DNA from: Larkinella soli
GTDB lineage: Bacteria; Bacteroidota; Bacteroidia; Cytophagales; Spirosomataceae
Direction of reading: 5' to 3'
Length of the DNA: 64,000 nt
NCBI RefSeq assembly: GCF_003703975.1
Contig: NZ_QTJY01000004.1
Location: 62,001-126,000, forward strand
Shown piece after piece: positions 36,089-43,753 of the stretch. Every line of letters begins with the position of its first letter. Within the stretch, counting starts at the first letter, position 1. The notes below the pieces were generated by a model that was given only the letters and a program-made list of their open reading frames with translations, did no database searches and was not told where the DNA came from. The translations under genes were made by a program, and so were the position numbers.

Positions 36089-37834
36089 TTATATGTTTTT
36101 CCGTTTTACCTGGTCGATCAAATATTCGGATGTGCGCATGGACGAGGCCAGAATGGTCCAGGTCACGTTTTTATCGCCCTGCGACACGAACGGAGCCGCA
36201 TCGACCACAAACAGGTTCTTGACGTCGTGGGCCTGCTGGAAGGAGTTCAGCGCCGATTTCGACGGGTCGCTGCCCATCCGCACCGTGCCGACCTCATGGA
36301 TGATCCGACCGGGCGCGGCCAGACCGTAATTGGTCTCCGGACCGGGTTTGTTGCCCATCGGCATCCCGCCCAGCGCATGAATGATCTCTTCGAAGGTATC
36401 CTGCATGTGCTTGGCCTGCTTGATCTCGGCGTCGGACCATTTGTAATGGAACCGCAGCGTCGGAATCCCGTATTTATCGACCGTGTTGGGGTCGATCTCG
36501 CAGTAGTTGCTTTCCAGCGGCACCGGCTCGCCCCGCCCCGACATGCTGATGTAGGCGCCGTAGAACCGCCGGACGTCGTCTTTCAAAGCGGCTCCATAGC
36601 CGCCCGCCGGTTTCATCTTGCCGTCGCGGCCCGGCACCTTGCCGTTCAGGTTCTCGATACCGGAGCCGAAGCCATAGCCGGGCATACCCATGCCGCCCCC
36701 GTACTCGATGTGGTAGCCGCGTGGGAAGTCGAGTTTGGAGTTGTCGAGCCACCAGGGCGTAAAGACGTGCATCCCGCCGACCCCGTCCTCGTTGTAGCGT
36801 TTGCGGTCCATCAGCGACGGCACGAAGCCCGAGCGGGAAGCGCCCGTGGAGTCGTTCAGGTACTTGCCGACCACCCCGCTGGAGTTGGCCAGACCGTTGG
36901 GGAAGCGGGCCGACTTAGAGTTGAGCAACAGCCGGGCGGTCTCGCAGGTGCTGGGTGCGAGCACGACGGTTTTCGCCTGTACCGATACTTCCTGTAAAGT
37001 GATGGTATCGACGTAGGAAACGCCCGTGGCCAGCCCTGTCCGGGGGTCAGTCAGGACTTCCCGCACCATGGCGTTGTTTTTCAGCGTCAGGTTGCCGGTT
37101 TTGAGTGCCGGGATACAGAGGACGGAGGAAGACGAAAAGTCGGCGTAAGCCTGACAGCCCCGGTTACACTGGCGGCAGTAGAAACAGGCTCCGCGCTCGT
37201 TATTGATGGCTTTGGTCAGGATGGAAAGCCGCGACGGTATCACCGGGATACCGATGCTCTTTCCGGCTTTCTTCAGCATCAGTTCGTGCAGACGGGGTTT
37301 CGGGGGCGGCAGAAAGATACCGTCCGGCTCATTGGGCAGGTTCTCCACTGACCCGAATACGCCGATCAGCCGATCCACCCGGTCGTAATAGGGTTTCAGA
37401 TCGTCGTAGGTGATGGGCCAGTCGTCGCCGACGCCGGTCAGCGAGCCGCGCCGGAAGTCGTCCGGCCCGAACCGCATCGAAATGCGGCCCCAGTGGTTGG
37501 TGCGGCCGCCGAGCATCCGCGACCGGAACCAGAAAAACTCCGTCCCGGATTTGGCCGAGTACGGTTCGCCTTCGATGTCCCAGCCGCCCCAGGCCGCGTC
37601 GAAATCCCCGCCGGGCCGGGTGGTACTGGCTCCGCGCCGGGGCGATTCATACGGCCATTTGAGCTGGGTGATGTATTTAGGGTCGGCCGGGTCGAAATAG
37701 CCGCCGGCTTCCAGCAGCAGCACTTTGGCGCCGGCTTTGGTCAGCATATAGGCGGCCATACCGCCCCCGGCTCCGGAACCGACAACGACCGCATCGTACA
37801 CGATCGGGGCTTTTTTAATGTGAAAAGGGTCCAT
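36089..37834 (-). CDS. GMC-family oxidoreductase, large subunit of a periplasmic sugar or alcohol dehydrogenase
   Basis: 581 residues. The FAD-binding fold opens YDAVVVGSGAGGGMAAYMLTKAGAKVLLLEAGG (GxGxxG, about residues 13-45) and the GMC C-terminal part contains HEVGTVRMGSDPSKSALN and NLFVVDAAPFVSQGDKNVTWTILASS. A cysteine cluster CFYCRQCNRGCQ near residue 220 resembles an iron-sulfur site of the larger bacterial GMC dehydrogenases. It is first in an operon with subunit 3 and the cytochrome protein. By family precedent it oxidises a sugar, possibly at C2 or C3; the actual substrate is unknown. Confidence 0.92.
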   Translation of the reverse strand: MDPFHIKKAPIVYDAVVVGSGAGGGMAAYMLTKAGAKVLLLEAGGYFDPADPKYITQLKWPYESPRRGASTTRPGGDFDAAWGGWDIEGEPYSAKSGTEFFWFRSRMLGGRTNHWGRISMRFGPDDFRRGSLTGVGDDWPITYDDLKPYYDRVDRLIGVFGSVENLPNEPDGIFLPPPKPRLHELMLKKAGKSIGIPVIPSRLSILTKAINNERGACFYCRQCNRGCQAYADFSSSSVLCIPALKTGNLTLKNNAMVREVLTDPRTGLATGVSYVDTITLQEVSVQAKTVVLAPSTCETARLLLNSKSARFPNGLANSSGVVGKYLNDSTGASRSGFVPSLMDRKRYNEDGVGGMHVFTPWWLDNSKLDFPRGYHIEYGGGMGMPGYGFGSGIENLNGKVPGRDGKMKPAGGYGAALKDDVRRFYGAYISMSGRGEPVPLESNYCEIDPNTVDKYGIPTLRFHYKWSDAEIKQAKHMQDTFEEIIHALGGMPMGNKPGPETNYGLAAPGRIIHEVGTVRMGSDPSKSALNSFQQAHDVKNLFVVDAAPFVSQGDKNVTWTILASSMRTSEYLIDQVKRKNI

Positions 37835-37981
37835 ACGGGAAGGAATAGTGGGAGAAAAAGTCGGTCGGGAAAAATTGTGCTAAAAAATAGGATAATTATA
37901 CAAGGATTAAAAGAAACCGGCCGGGATAAACTACTGCCTGTTATCTTTATGCGTTCCCGGAGGCAAACCGATTCCCATCCG

Positions 37982-38467
37982 ATGGCCTTTTTCAAACCCT
38001 TTCGATTCATTGCCGGAAACCGTGAGACGCTGCTGTACGGCGTGGCGCTGGCCGTGCTGCTGTTCGTGCTGAAGTGGCTCGAACTGCGGCTGGTGATCGT
38101 TAATCACGCCTTCGAGATTTACATCGGCGCCATTGCGGTGCTTTTCACAGGACTCGGCATCTGGCTCGCCCTTCAGCTCGCCCGACCCAGGGTGCAGACC
38201 GTCGTCGTGGAGAAAGAGGTGTATGTCGGCGAGCCGAACGAATTTGTCTTCAACGAAACCGAGTTCCGGCGGCTGGGCCTGAGCCGGAGGGAGCTGGACG
38301 TACTGCTGGGGATGGCCGAGGGCCTGAGCAACCACGAAATCGGGGAGCGGCTGTTCGTTTCCGTCAATACCGTCAAGACGCATTCTTCCAATCTGTTCAG
38401 CAAACTGGACGTCCGGAGCCGGACCCAGGCCATCGACCGGGCCAAACGGCTGCGGCTGATTCCGTAA
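37982..38467 (+). CDS. Membrane-anchored LuxR-type (GerE) transcriptional regulator
   Basis: 161 residues from the ATG at 37982 (MAFFKPFRFIAGNRETLLYG); an ATG at 37949 in the same frame is possible. Two membrane helices (about residues 17-35 and 42-64) are followed by a charged linker and a LuxR-type helix-turn-helix (LSRRELDVLLGMAEGLSNHEIGERLFVSVNTVKTHSSNLFSKLDVRSRTQAI, about 100-150). There is no receiver domain, so the signal probably comes through the membrane part. It is divergent from the GMC operon and followed by a DUF4199 gene, a pairing I recall in related genomes. Confidence 0.82.
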   Translation: MAFFKPFRFIAGNRETLLYGVALAVLLFVLKWLELRLVIVNHAFEIYIGAIAVLFTGLGIWLALQLARPRVQTVVVEKEVYVGEPNEFVFNETEFRRLGLSRRELDVLLGMAEGLSNHEIGERLFVSVNTVKTHSSNLFSKLDVRSRTQAIDRAKRLRLIP

Positions 38468-38613
38468 ACCGCTCACCCGATCAGGTCATCCAACTGGGTC
38501 ATCCAAACGGGTGAAAAACCGCTCAGAAGACCAAAATCACCCGAAAGAATGAGTCCTGAACGACGGCCGAACGTCAATTTTACCACCGTAAAAAAACAAC
38601 TGAGCAAATTCTT

Positions 38614-39156
38614 ATGAAAAGAAATGTATTGGTTTTCGGGCTGATTTCAGGGGCCATCCTGGCTACGTTTATGGTGGTGACCACGCTGATGTGTTACAAA
38701 AACGAAAATTTTGAAGACAACGCCGTTCTCGGCTACGGAGCCATGATCCTGGCGTTTTCGTTCATTTTTGTGGCGATCAAAAACTACCGCGACCGCTACA
38801 ATTCGGGCGTCATTTCGTTTGGACAGGCCTTTAAGATCGGGCTATTCGTCACGCTGATCACCTCGACGATCTACGTCCTGATCTGGCTGATCGAATTTTA
38901 CCTGTTCATCCCCGACTTCATGGACAAATACACGGCCCACGTGATGAGAGAACTCAGGGAGAGCGGGGCCGGCCCGGCCGAACTGGAATCGAAAGCCGCC
39001 GAAATGGCCAATTTCGGCGAAATGTATAAGAACCCGGTGCTGGTCGTCCTGTTCACCTACGCGGAAGTGTTTCCCATCGGGCTGGTCATCTCCCTGCTCT
39101 GTGCCCTGATCCTGAAGCGAAACTCCGGCGGCCAGGCCCAGCTGACCGGCTCCTGA
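38614..39156 (+). CDS. DUF4199 family membrane protein
   Basis: 180 residues, four membrane helices (about 5-25, 38-56, 75-97, 142-163) with the family pattern YGAMILAFSFIFVAIKNYRD ... GVISFGQAFKIGLFVTLITSTIYVLIW. The function of DUF4199 proteins is not known; they are common in Bacteroidota, often beside membrane-anchored LuxR-type regulators as here. The 146 bases between the two genes hold a 7-bp inverted repeat and a pair of 10-base direct repeats that may be an operator. Confidence 0.85.
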   Translation: MKRNVLVFGLISGAILATFMVVTTLMCYKNENFEDNAVLGYGAMILAFSFIFVAIKNYRDRYNSGVISFGQAFKIGLFVTLITSTIYVLIWLIEFYLFIPDFMDKYTAHVMRELRESGAGPAELESKAAEMANFGEMYKNPVLVVLFTYAEVFPIGLVISLLCALILKRNSGGQAQLTGS

Positions 39157-39208
39157 AACCGGTGGGGCGGTTCTACGCCGATCCGGGCGGTTTTATCCCG
39201 ACAAAATA

Positions 39209-39216
39209 TATCTTTG
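39209..39216 (+). promoter_or_regulatory. -7 element of the nagB-like gene
   Basis: TATCTTTG, an exact TAnnTTTG match. The expected transcript start, about 6-7 bases downstream, falls on the first bases of the perfect inverted repeat at 39222-39275. Confidence 0.65.
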
Positions 39217-39221
39217 TGAAG

Positions 39222-39275
39222 CACCGGTTGCTGCCTGAGGCCGTCTTCTTTACCGGTTTCAGGCAGCAACCGGTG
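39222..39275 (+). repeat. Perfect 17-bp inverted repeat in the nagB leader
   Basis: CACCGGTTGCTGCCTGA (39222-39238) is exactly complementary to 39259-39275, with a 20-base loop. No T-run follows on either side, so a terminator is unlikely. Its position suggests a hairpin at the very 5' end of the mRNA, 37 bases before the start codon. Confidence 0.85.
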
Positions 39276-39312
39276 TCTACTGGCCCCTCGGAGCCGATCC
39301 GACCGAACCCGA

Positions 39313-40077
39313 ATGAACGTCATCATTTCCGAAACCAGCAAAGAACTGGGCGTGGCGGCCGGCCGGGCCGCCGGGCAGCTCATCCGTGAGGCCCTCGCCG
39401 AAAAAGGCACCGCTACCATTATTCTGGCCACCGGCACCAGCCAGTTCGAAACCCTGAACCAGTTGGTCGGTGAGGAAGGCATCGACTGGTCGAAGGTGAC
39501 GATGTTCCACCTCGACGAATACATCGGCCTGCCGGAAACCCATCCTGCCAGCTTCCGTAAATACCTGAAGGAACGCTTCCTGACCCGCGTGCCTGCGCTG
39601 AAAGCCGCCTTCCTGATCAACGGCGAGGCTCCGCCCGAGGAGGAAACCGCCCGGCTGGGCGCACTGATCGGGGCTGAAACGGTGGACGTGGCACTGGTCG
39701 GCATCGGTGAGAACGGACACCTGGCCTTCAACGACCCGCCGGCCGATTTTGAAACCAGAAAGCCTTATCTGGTGGTGACACTCGACGAAGCCTGTCGCCG
39801 GCAGCAGCTGGGCGAGGGGTGGTTCGAAACGCTGGAAGCCGTTCCAACGCAGGCCGTCAGTATGTCCATCCAACAGATTCTGAAGTCGAGACATATCGTC
39901 TGCTCCGTTCCTGACGAACGCAAGGCGCAGGCGGTGAAGAACTGTCTTGAACTGCCCATCGGTCCCGATTTCCCGGCCGGTATCCTGCGGGAACATCCCA
40001 GCTGCACGCTGTATCTGGACCGACCGGCGGCCGGCCTGCTGGCGGAGGGCGCCGATCGCGCCGAATTTACCCGCTGA
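39313..40077 (+). CDS. nagB: Glucosamine-6-phosphate deaminase / isomerase family protein
   Basis: 254 residues. Hallmarks of the NagB fold: substrate loop [14 protein letters not shown] (about 40-53), the [11 protein letters not shown] active-site stretch (about 69-79), and [18 protein letters not shown] (about 126-143) with the catalytic His. The enzyme converts glucosamine 6-phosphate to fructose 6-phosphate and ammonia, linking amino-sugar use to glycolysis. It is somewhat divergent from classical NagB, so a related sugar-phosphate deaminase is possible. An NmrA-like gene starts 1 base after its stop. It is preceded by a consensus promoter and a leader hairpin. Confidence 0.85.
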   Translation: MNVIISETSKELGVAAGRAAGQLIREALAEKGTATIILATGTSQFETLNQLVGEEGIDWSKVTMFHLDEYIGLPETHPASFRKYLKERFLTRVPALKAAFLINGEAPPEEETARLGALIGAETVDVALVGIGENGHLAFNDPPADFETRKPYLVVTLDEACRRQQLGEGWFETLEAVPTQAVSMSIQQILKSRHIVCSVPDERKAQAVKNCLELPIGPDFPAGILREHPSCTLYLDRPAAGLLAEGADRAEFTR

Positions 40078-40078
40078 C

Positions 40079-40945
40079 ATGGCCGGTGTACTCATCACCG
40101 GAGCAACAGGCAACGTCGGGCTGGAAGTCATCCGGGCGCTGGAGCCGCTTCCGCATTCCTACCGCGTTCTGGCGGGTGTGCGGAATGTGGAAAAGGACAA
40201 AACCGCCCTGGCCGGCTACCGCGTCACTCCCGTTCCGTTCGACTTTACCGATAAAAGAACCTATTGGCAGGCGCTCGAAGGGAGCGACCTGCTTTTTTTA
40301 TTGCGGCCCCCGCAGCTTTCCGATGTGAACAAATACTTCCGGCCCCTGATCGATCAGGCCGTTCGGGCCGGGGTGAAGCACATCGTTTTCTTGTCGGTGC
40401 AGGGAGTGGAGAGCAGTTCGGTTATCCCGCACCACAAGATCGAGAAGCTGATCGTTGCAAGTAAAATTCCGTATACCTTTCTGCGGCCGGCCTACTTCAT
40501 GCAGAACTTCACGACCACCCTCCGCAACGATCTGGTGCAGAACCGGCTGATATTTCTCCCCGCCGGGTCGGCCAAGTTCACATTGGTCGATGTGGAGGAC
40601 ATCGGAAAGGTAGCGGCCCAGGTCATTCGGAACCCCGCAGCCCATGCGAACCGGGCTTACGATCTGACCTGTTATGAAAAACTCGGCTTTCCGGAAATGG
40701 CCGACCGCCTGAGCCGCGGGCTGGGCACGACGATCCGGTATGAATCGCCCAACCTGCTGAAGTTCTTTCTCCGGAAACGGCGGGAGGGCATCGCTCCGGC
40801 CTTTATTCTGGTCATGATCCTGCTGCACTTTCTGCCCCGTTTTCAGAAAGAACCCGTCATTACCGACTGGATCGAGAAAATTACCGGCGAAAAGCCCCGC
40901 GGCTTCGATCTGTTCATTCAGGAAAACAAAGCCCGGCTGCTGTAG
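40079..40945 (+). CDS. NmrA/SDR-type NAD(P)-binding protein
   Basis: 288 residues from the ATG at 40079. The Rossmann motif GATGNVG (residues 7-13) opens an atypical SDR of the NmrA/HSCARG or NAD(P)H:quinone type (LLRPPQLSDVNKYFRPLIDQAVRAGVKHIVFLSVQGVESSSVIPHHKIEKL). The tyrosine-lysine catalytic pair of classical SDRs is not evident. A hydrophobic C-terminal patch (IAPAFILVMILLHFLPRF) is notable. It follows nagB by 1 base and is presumably co-translated; how it would serve amino-sugar metabolism is not clear. A redox or NADPH-sensing role is family precedent only. Confidence 0.82.
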   Translation: MAGVLITGATGNVGLEVIRALEPLPHSYRVLAGVRNVEKDKTALAGYRVTPVPFDFTDKRTYWQALEGSDLLFLLRPPQLSDVNKYFRPLIDQAVRAGVKHIVFLSVQGVESSSVIPHHKIEKLIVASKIPYTFLRPAYFMQNFTTTLRNDLVQNRLIFLPAGSAKFTLVDVEDIGKVAAQVIRNPAAHANRAYDLTCYEKLGFPEMADRLSRGLGTTIRYESPNLLKFFLRKRREGIAPAFILVMILLHFLPRFQKEPVITDWIEKITGEKPRGFDLFIQENKARLL

Positions 40946-40962
40946 TGGTTTTTGGGATACCG

Positions 40963-40995
40963 TTGGCGGTATTTCGCTTTTCCTGTTTACTTTTG
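40963..40995 (+). promoter_or_regulatory. Promoter of the secreted RraA-like gene
   Basis: TTG at 40963-40965 and TACTTTTG at 40988-40995 (exact TAnnTTTG). It lies inside a longer in-frame open stretch and so fixes the coding start at 41021. Confidence 0.7.
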
Positions 40996-41020
40996 GAATG
41001 ATTCCTACAACCCTATAAAA

Positions 41021-41950
41021 ATGATGATTAAGAGAACGTTACTTGCCCTGACCGTCTCCCTGGTGGGGGGGCTGTCGGCACAGGCCCAGCGGATCGGCTC
41101 CACGCCGGAATACGTAACCGCCCTGACGTCCAACTGGAAAGGCGAGCGCCTGTCCGACGGCCGGCCCAAAGTACCGGACCTGGTGTTGGAGCGGCTGCAG
41201 AACTGCACGCTGGAGCAGATCTGGGGTTATCTCAGCAACCGGGGTTACCGCAACCAGGTCGAAAAGAACTGGATCATTCTCAAACCCGGTGAAACCATGA
41301 CCGGCCGCGTCGTGACGGCGCAGTTCATGCCGACCCGCCCTGACCTCGACAGCCTCGTGCGGGCGCAGGGAAAAGCCGAAGGCCGCTCCCAGAAAGGCGG
41401 CATCAACATCTGGCCGATCGACATCCTGACCAAAGGAGATATCTACGTGGCCGACGGCTTCGGCAAGATCAAGGACGGCACGCTGATCGGCTCCAGTCTC
41501 GGCAACGCCATTTACGGCAAAACCGGCAAGGGCGTTATCTTTTACGGCTCGGTTCGGGATATGCAGGAACTGAAAGATACCAAAGGCTTCAACGCCTGGG
41601 TGAAGGGCCACGACCCGTCTTACATCAAGGACATGACGCCGACGTCCATCAACGCCCCCATCCGCGTCGGGGAGGTAACGGTGTTCCCGGGGGATGTGGT
41701 GTTTGCCAATGAGTATGGGGTGGTTTTTATTCCGTCGCATCTGGTCGAAGGGCTGGTGTCGGCTTCGGAAATGACCGCCCTGCGCGACGAATTCGAGCGG
41801 GTGCTCCTCCAGCAGGCCAAATACCCCTCCGGCGAAATCCACGGCGACTGGTCGAACAAGATCAAGGACGAATTCCGCGCCTGGCTGAGCAAATACCCCA
41901 AAAAACTGGCCATCACCCAGAAAGACGTAGAGGCTTATCTGGCGAAGTAG
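41021..41950 (+). CDS. Exported RraA-like protein (RraA / HMG-CHA aldolase fold)
   Basis: 309 residues from the ATG at 41021, giving a signal peptide MMIKRTLLALTVSLVGGLSAQAQ. The body has the RraA fold: PDLVLERLQNCTLEQIWGYL, DIYVADGFGKIKDGTLIGSSLGNAIYGKTGKGVIFYGSVRDMQEL (the G-x-x-G and R-D-x-x metal/substrate region) and VGEVTVFPGDVVFANEYGVVFIP. Cytosolic relatives are RNase E inhibitors or 4-hydroxy-4-methyl-2-oxoglutarate aldolases; an exported form cannot inhibit RNase E and is more likely an enzyme on a periplasmic substrate. The annotation as a methyltransferase seen for relatives is historical. Confidence 0.85.
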   Translation: MMIKRTLLALTVSLVGGLSAQAQRIGSTPEYVTALTSNWKGERLSDGRPKVPDLVLERLQNCTLEQIWGYLSNRGYRNQVEKNWIILKPGETMTGRVVTAQFMPTRPDLDSLVRAQGKAEGRSQKGGINIWPIDILTKGDIYVADGFGKIKDGTLIGSSLGNAIYGKTGKGVIFYGSVRDMQELKDTKGFNAWVKGHDPSYIKDMTPTSINAPIRVGEVTVFPGDVVFANEYGVVFIPSHLVEGLVSASEMTALRDEFERVLLQQAKYPSGEIHGDWSNKIKDEFRAWLSKYPKKLAITQKDVEAYLAK

Positions 41951-41971
41951 TGTCTGAAAAGTTGATACTAT

Positions 41972-42013
41972 ATAAACAGCGGGTGCCCCTCACAAGGGGC
42001 GCCCGCTGTTTAT
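41972..42013. terminator. Bidirectional terminator between the RraA-like gene and the PIN locus
   Basis: An 18-base arm (41972-41989) pairs with 41996-42013 with one T-G wobble and a 6-base loop; A/T runs at the outer ends. It overlaps the last codons of the PIN pseudogene. Confidence 0.8.
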
Positions 42014-42416
42014 AAGATATTGACATGAAGTCTCGTATACTTCTTGATTCTTTTAAAGTCCGACCGATTATAAGTGTGTAGAACTTCACAGTCCAGACTT
42101 TCGGCAATGGCTGTATGAATGCAATCGTTGATGTGTTTAAAACCTACTTTTCGGCAAGTTCCAGAGCTCTTGAAAGCTGAGAGGGAATCACTGGAACGAC
42201 ATGGAGACTTTGGTAAAAATCAAGCTCCTGTCTAATTCGTTTATTTGGCACATGAAACCGGGCAAGCCCATACCCTACCTCCGTAATTACTAAGGTTGAA
42301 ACAACGAATCTTCTGCTTTTCAACGCTTCCTGAATAAGGTCAGTCGCCTGTCTGTGTTTTAAGATTTCCTGTTCCGCAACGCAGTTAAATAAGACATCTG
42401 AATCGAAATACTCCAC
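42010..42416 (-). pseudogene. PIN-domain toxin broken by a frameshift
   Basis: The first frame (42416 down to a TAG at 42144) reads MEYFDSDVLFNCVAEQEILK ... VVSTLVITEVGYGLARF, with the N-terminal PIN aspartates and E46. It stops after LELAEK. The other frame continues at once as GFKHINDCIHTAIAESLDCE and VLHTYNRSDFKRIKKY to a TAA at 42010. That tail carries the remaining conserved acidic residues of the PIN active site (HIND and NRSD). A single-base change near 42145-42147 explains the break. Intact, it would be a type II toxin ribonuclease of about 135 residues. A sequencing error is an alternative. Confidence 0.8.
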
Positions 42417-42419
42417 ATT

Positions 42420-42656
42420 TTACAGATTTAGATCACCTACCAGAGAATTAAAATCAGGTCCCTTTGGTAACCGAATTGAAGAGAATTTCTTTTTATGCTC
42501 TAAAAATCTCCTGACCTCGTCATTTTCAGGATTTCCGGTTTTATTTTCGGATTGAACGATGATTGTTAACTCCTCATCATCCTGGAACTGTTTTCGGATG
42601 GAGTTGATCAAACGGTCGTTCATTTCCCGCGCCTTCATGTGAAAGGTCGTTTGCAT
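42420..42656 (-). CDS. Probable antitoxin of the PIN-domain pair
   Basis: 78 residues, acidic and helical (MNDRLINSIRKQFQDDEELTIIVQSENK), with a C-terminal segment HKKKFSSIRLPKGPDFNSLVGDLNL that could wrap the toxin. It stops 3 bases before the PIN start, the usual antitoxin-first order. No recognised DNA-binding motif is clear, so autoregulation is unproven. It has its own consensus promoter. With the toxin frameshifted, the antitoxin may be a leftover. Confidence 0.65.
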   Translation of the reverse strand: MQTTFHMKAREMNDRLINSIRKQFQDDEELTIIVQSENKTGNPENDEVRRFLEHKKKFSSIRLPKGPDFNSLVGDLNL

Positions 42657-42708
42657 AGCCTATATTTATCAAAAAACTTAAATCCGCCCAAGCTGGTTTT
42701 TGGTTATG

Positions 42709-42716
42709 CAAATATA
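42709..42716 (-). promoter_or_regulatory. -7 element of the toxin-antitoxin operon
   Basis: The minus strand reads TATATTTG, an exact TAnnTTTG match, 53 bases before the antitoxin ATG. Confidence 0.6.
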
Positions 42717-42755
42717 GTGTTTCCAATCAGAAGGGAGATCATATTATTACCGAAA

Positions 42756-42782
42756 AAACCCGACTTGAAACAAGTCGGGTTT
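42756..42782. terminator. Terminator of the SDR gene
   Basis: AAACCCGACTTG and CAAGTCGGGTTT form a perfect 12-bp stem around AAA, with an A-rich left flank that gives a U-run on the minus strand. Confidence 0.88.
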
Positions 42783-42803
42783 CTCATTTAAGGCCCTCGG
42801 CGC

Positions 42804-43667
42804 TTAGGAAGCGACCGGATTTTCCTGCGGGAAGGCCGTTGCAGTGGCGGCTTTCCGCCAGGCTTCCAGATCACGGTGGAGGGCGGTGTCTTTCACCTCC
42901 ACCATATCATAGGCATCCTGGCCCAGAAACAGATGGACCGGCGGCTGGGGCGCTTCGGCCACCTGAATCAGCACCTCGGCGGCTTTTTCGGGGTCTCCCG
43001 GCTGGTTGCCGTTGATGGCGGTCTGGTGCTGGTGCTGAATGGCCCGGACCTCTTCGTATTCGGCCATCTGGCGAGCCGAAACGGTCAATGAGCCTTCCTC
43101 CAGAAATTGGGTTCGGAAATAACCGGGATAAACCACCGTGGCCCGGACGCCGAACGGCCCGGCTTCGGCCGCCAGTGATTCGGTCAGGCCGACCACGGCA
43201 AACTTGGTGGCGCAATAGCTGCCCCAGCCCGGAAAACCGGCGAAATAGCCGCCGATGGAAGCGATGTTGAAGAGGTGGCCGGACCGCCGGGTACGCAGGT
43301 GCGGCATCACGTGCCGGATGACATTGACCAGCCCGAAGACGTTGACGTCGAAGTTTTTCCGAATCTCCTCGTCCGACATTTCCTCCAGCGTGCCGACCTG
43401 CCCGTAGCCCGCGTTGTTGACCACGACGTCGATCGTGCCGAAATGCCGGAGGGTTTCCGCTACGGCGTCCCGAACGCTGCCTTCATCAACCAGATCGACC
43501 TGAAGCGGCAGAAAGCCGGACGTCGGCCCGCCGGTTTCACGGATCAGGGCTTCCCGGTTTCGGGAGGTGGCGGCTACCCGGTACCCGGCCGCCAGCAGTT
43601 TGGTAACGAGGGTCAGTCCCAGCCCTTTCGAGGCACCGGTGACCAGCCATACTTTTTTGTTTTCCAT
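42804..43667 (-). CDS. Short-chain dehydrogenase/reductase (classical SDR)
   Basis: 287 residues from the ATG complementary to 43665-43667. Cofactor motif TGASKGLG (about residues 10-17), NNAGYGQ (about 88), catalytic Ser in LFNIASIGG and the YCATK pair (about 155-160). The sequence resembles SDR oxidoreductases of unknown substrate that sit beside AraC regulators. A consensus promoter (TACTTTTG on the minus strand, complement of 43688-43695) stands 21 bases upstream, with paired TCAAAC sites further upstream. A longer frame to 43844 runs into the AraC gene and is rejected. Confidence 0.9.
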   Translation of the reverse strand: MENKKVWLVTGASKGLGLTLVTKLLAAGYRVAATSRNREALIRETGGPTSGFLPLQVDLVDEGSVRDAVAETLRHFGTIDVVVNNAGYGQVGTLEEMSDEEIRKNFDVNVFGLVNVIRHVMPHLRTRRSGHLFNIASIGGYFAGFPGWGSYCATKFAVVGLTESLAAEAGPFGVRATVVYPGYFRTQFLEEGSLTVSARQMAEYEEVRAIQHQHQTAINGNQPGDPEKAAEVLIQVAEAPQPPVHLFLGQDAYDMVEVKDTALHRDLEAWRKAATATAFPQENPVAS

Positions 43668-43687
43668 AGTCAGATTGATTAATGGGA

Positions 43688-43695
43688 CAAAAGTA
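43688..43695 (-). promoter_or_regulatory. -7 element of the SDR gene
   Basis: Minus-strand TACTTTTG, exact TAnnTTTG. No -33 TTG is seen at normal spacing, which suits activation by the regulator encoded upstream. Confidence 0.6.
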
Positions 43696-43726
43696 GAGGG
43701 CCGGTCGTGAGCGACAGGTGCAGAAA

Positions 43727-43753
43727 TCAAACCGATAATTGCAAAATTCAAAC
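43727..43753 (-). promoter_or_regulatory. Candidate AraC-type operator upstream of the SDR promoter
   Basis: TCAAAC at 43727-43732 and again at 43748-43753, 21 bases apart (two helical turns), each after an A/T run. The same pair and spacing occurs upstream of the AraC gene (44675 and 44696). The second copy overlaps the AraC stop codon. Confidence 0.55.
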
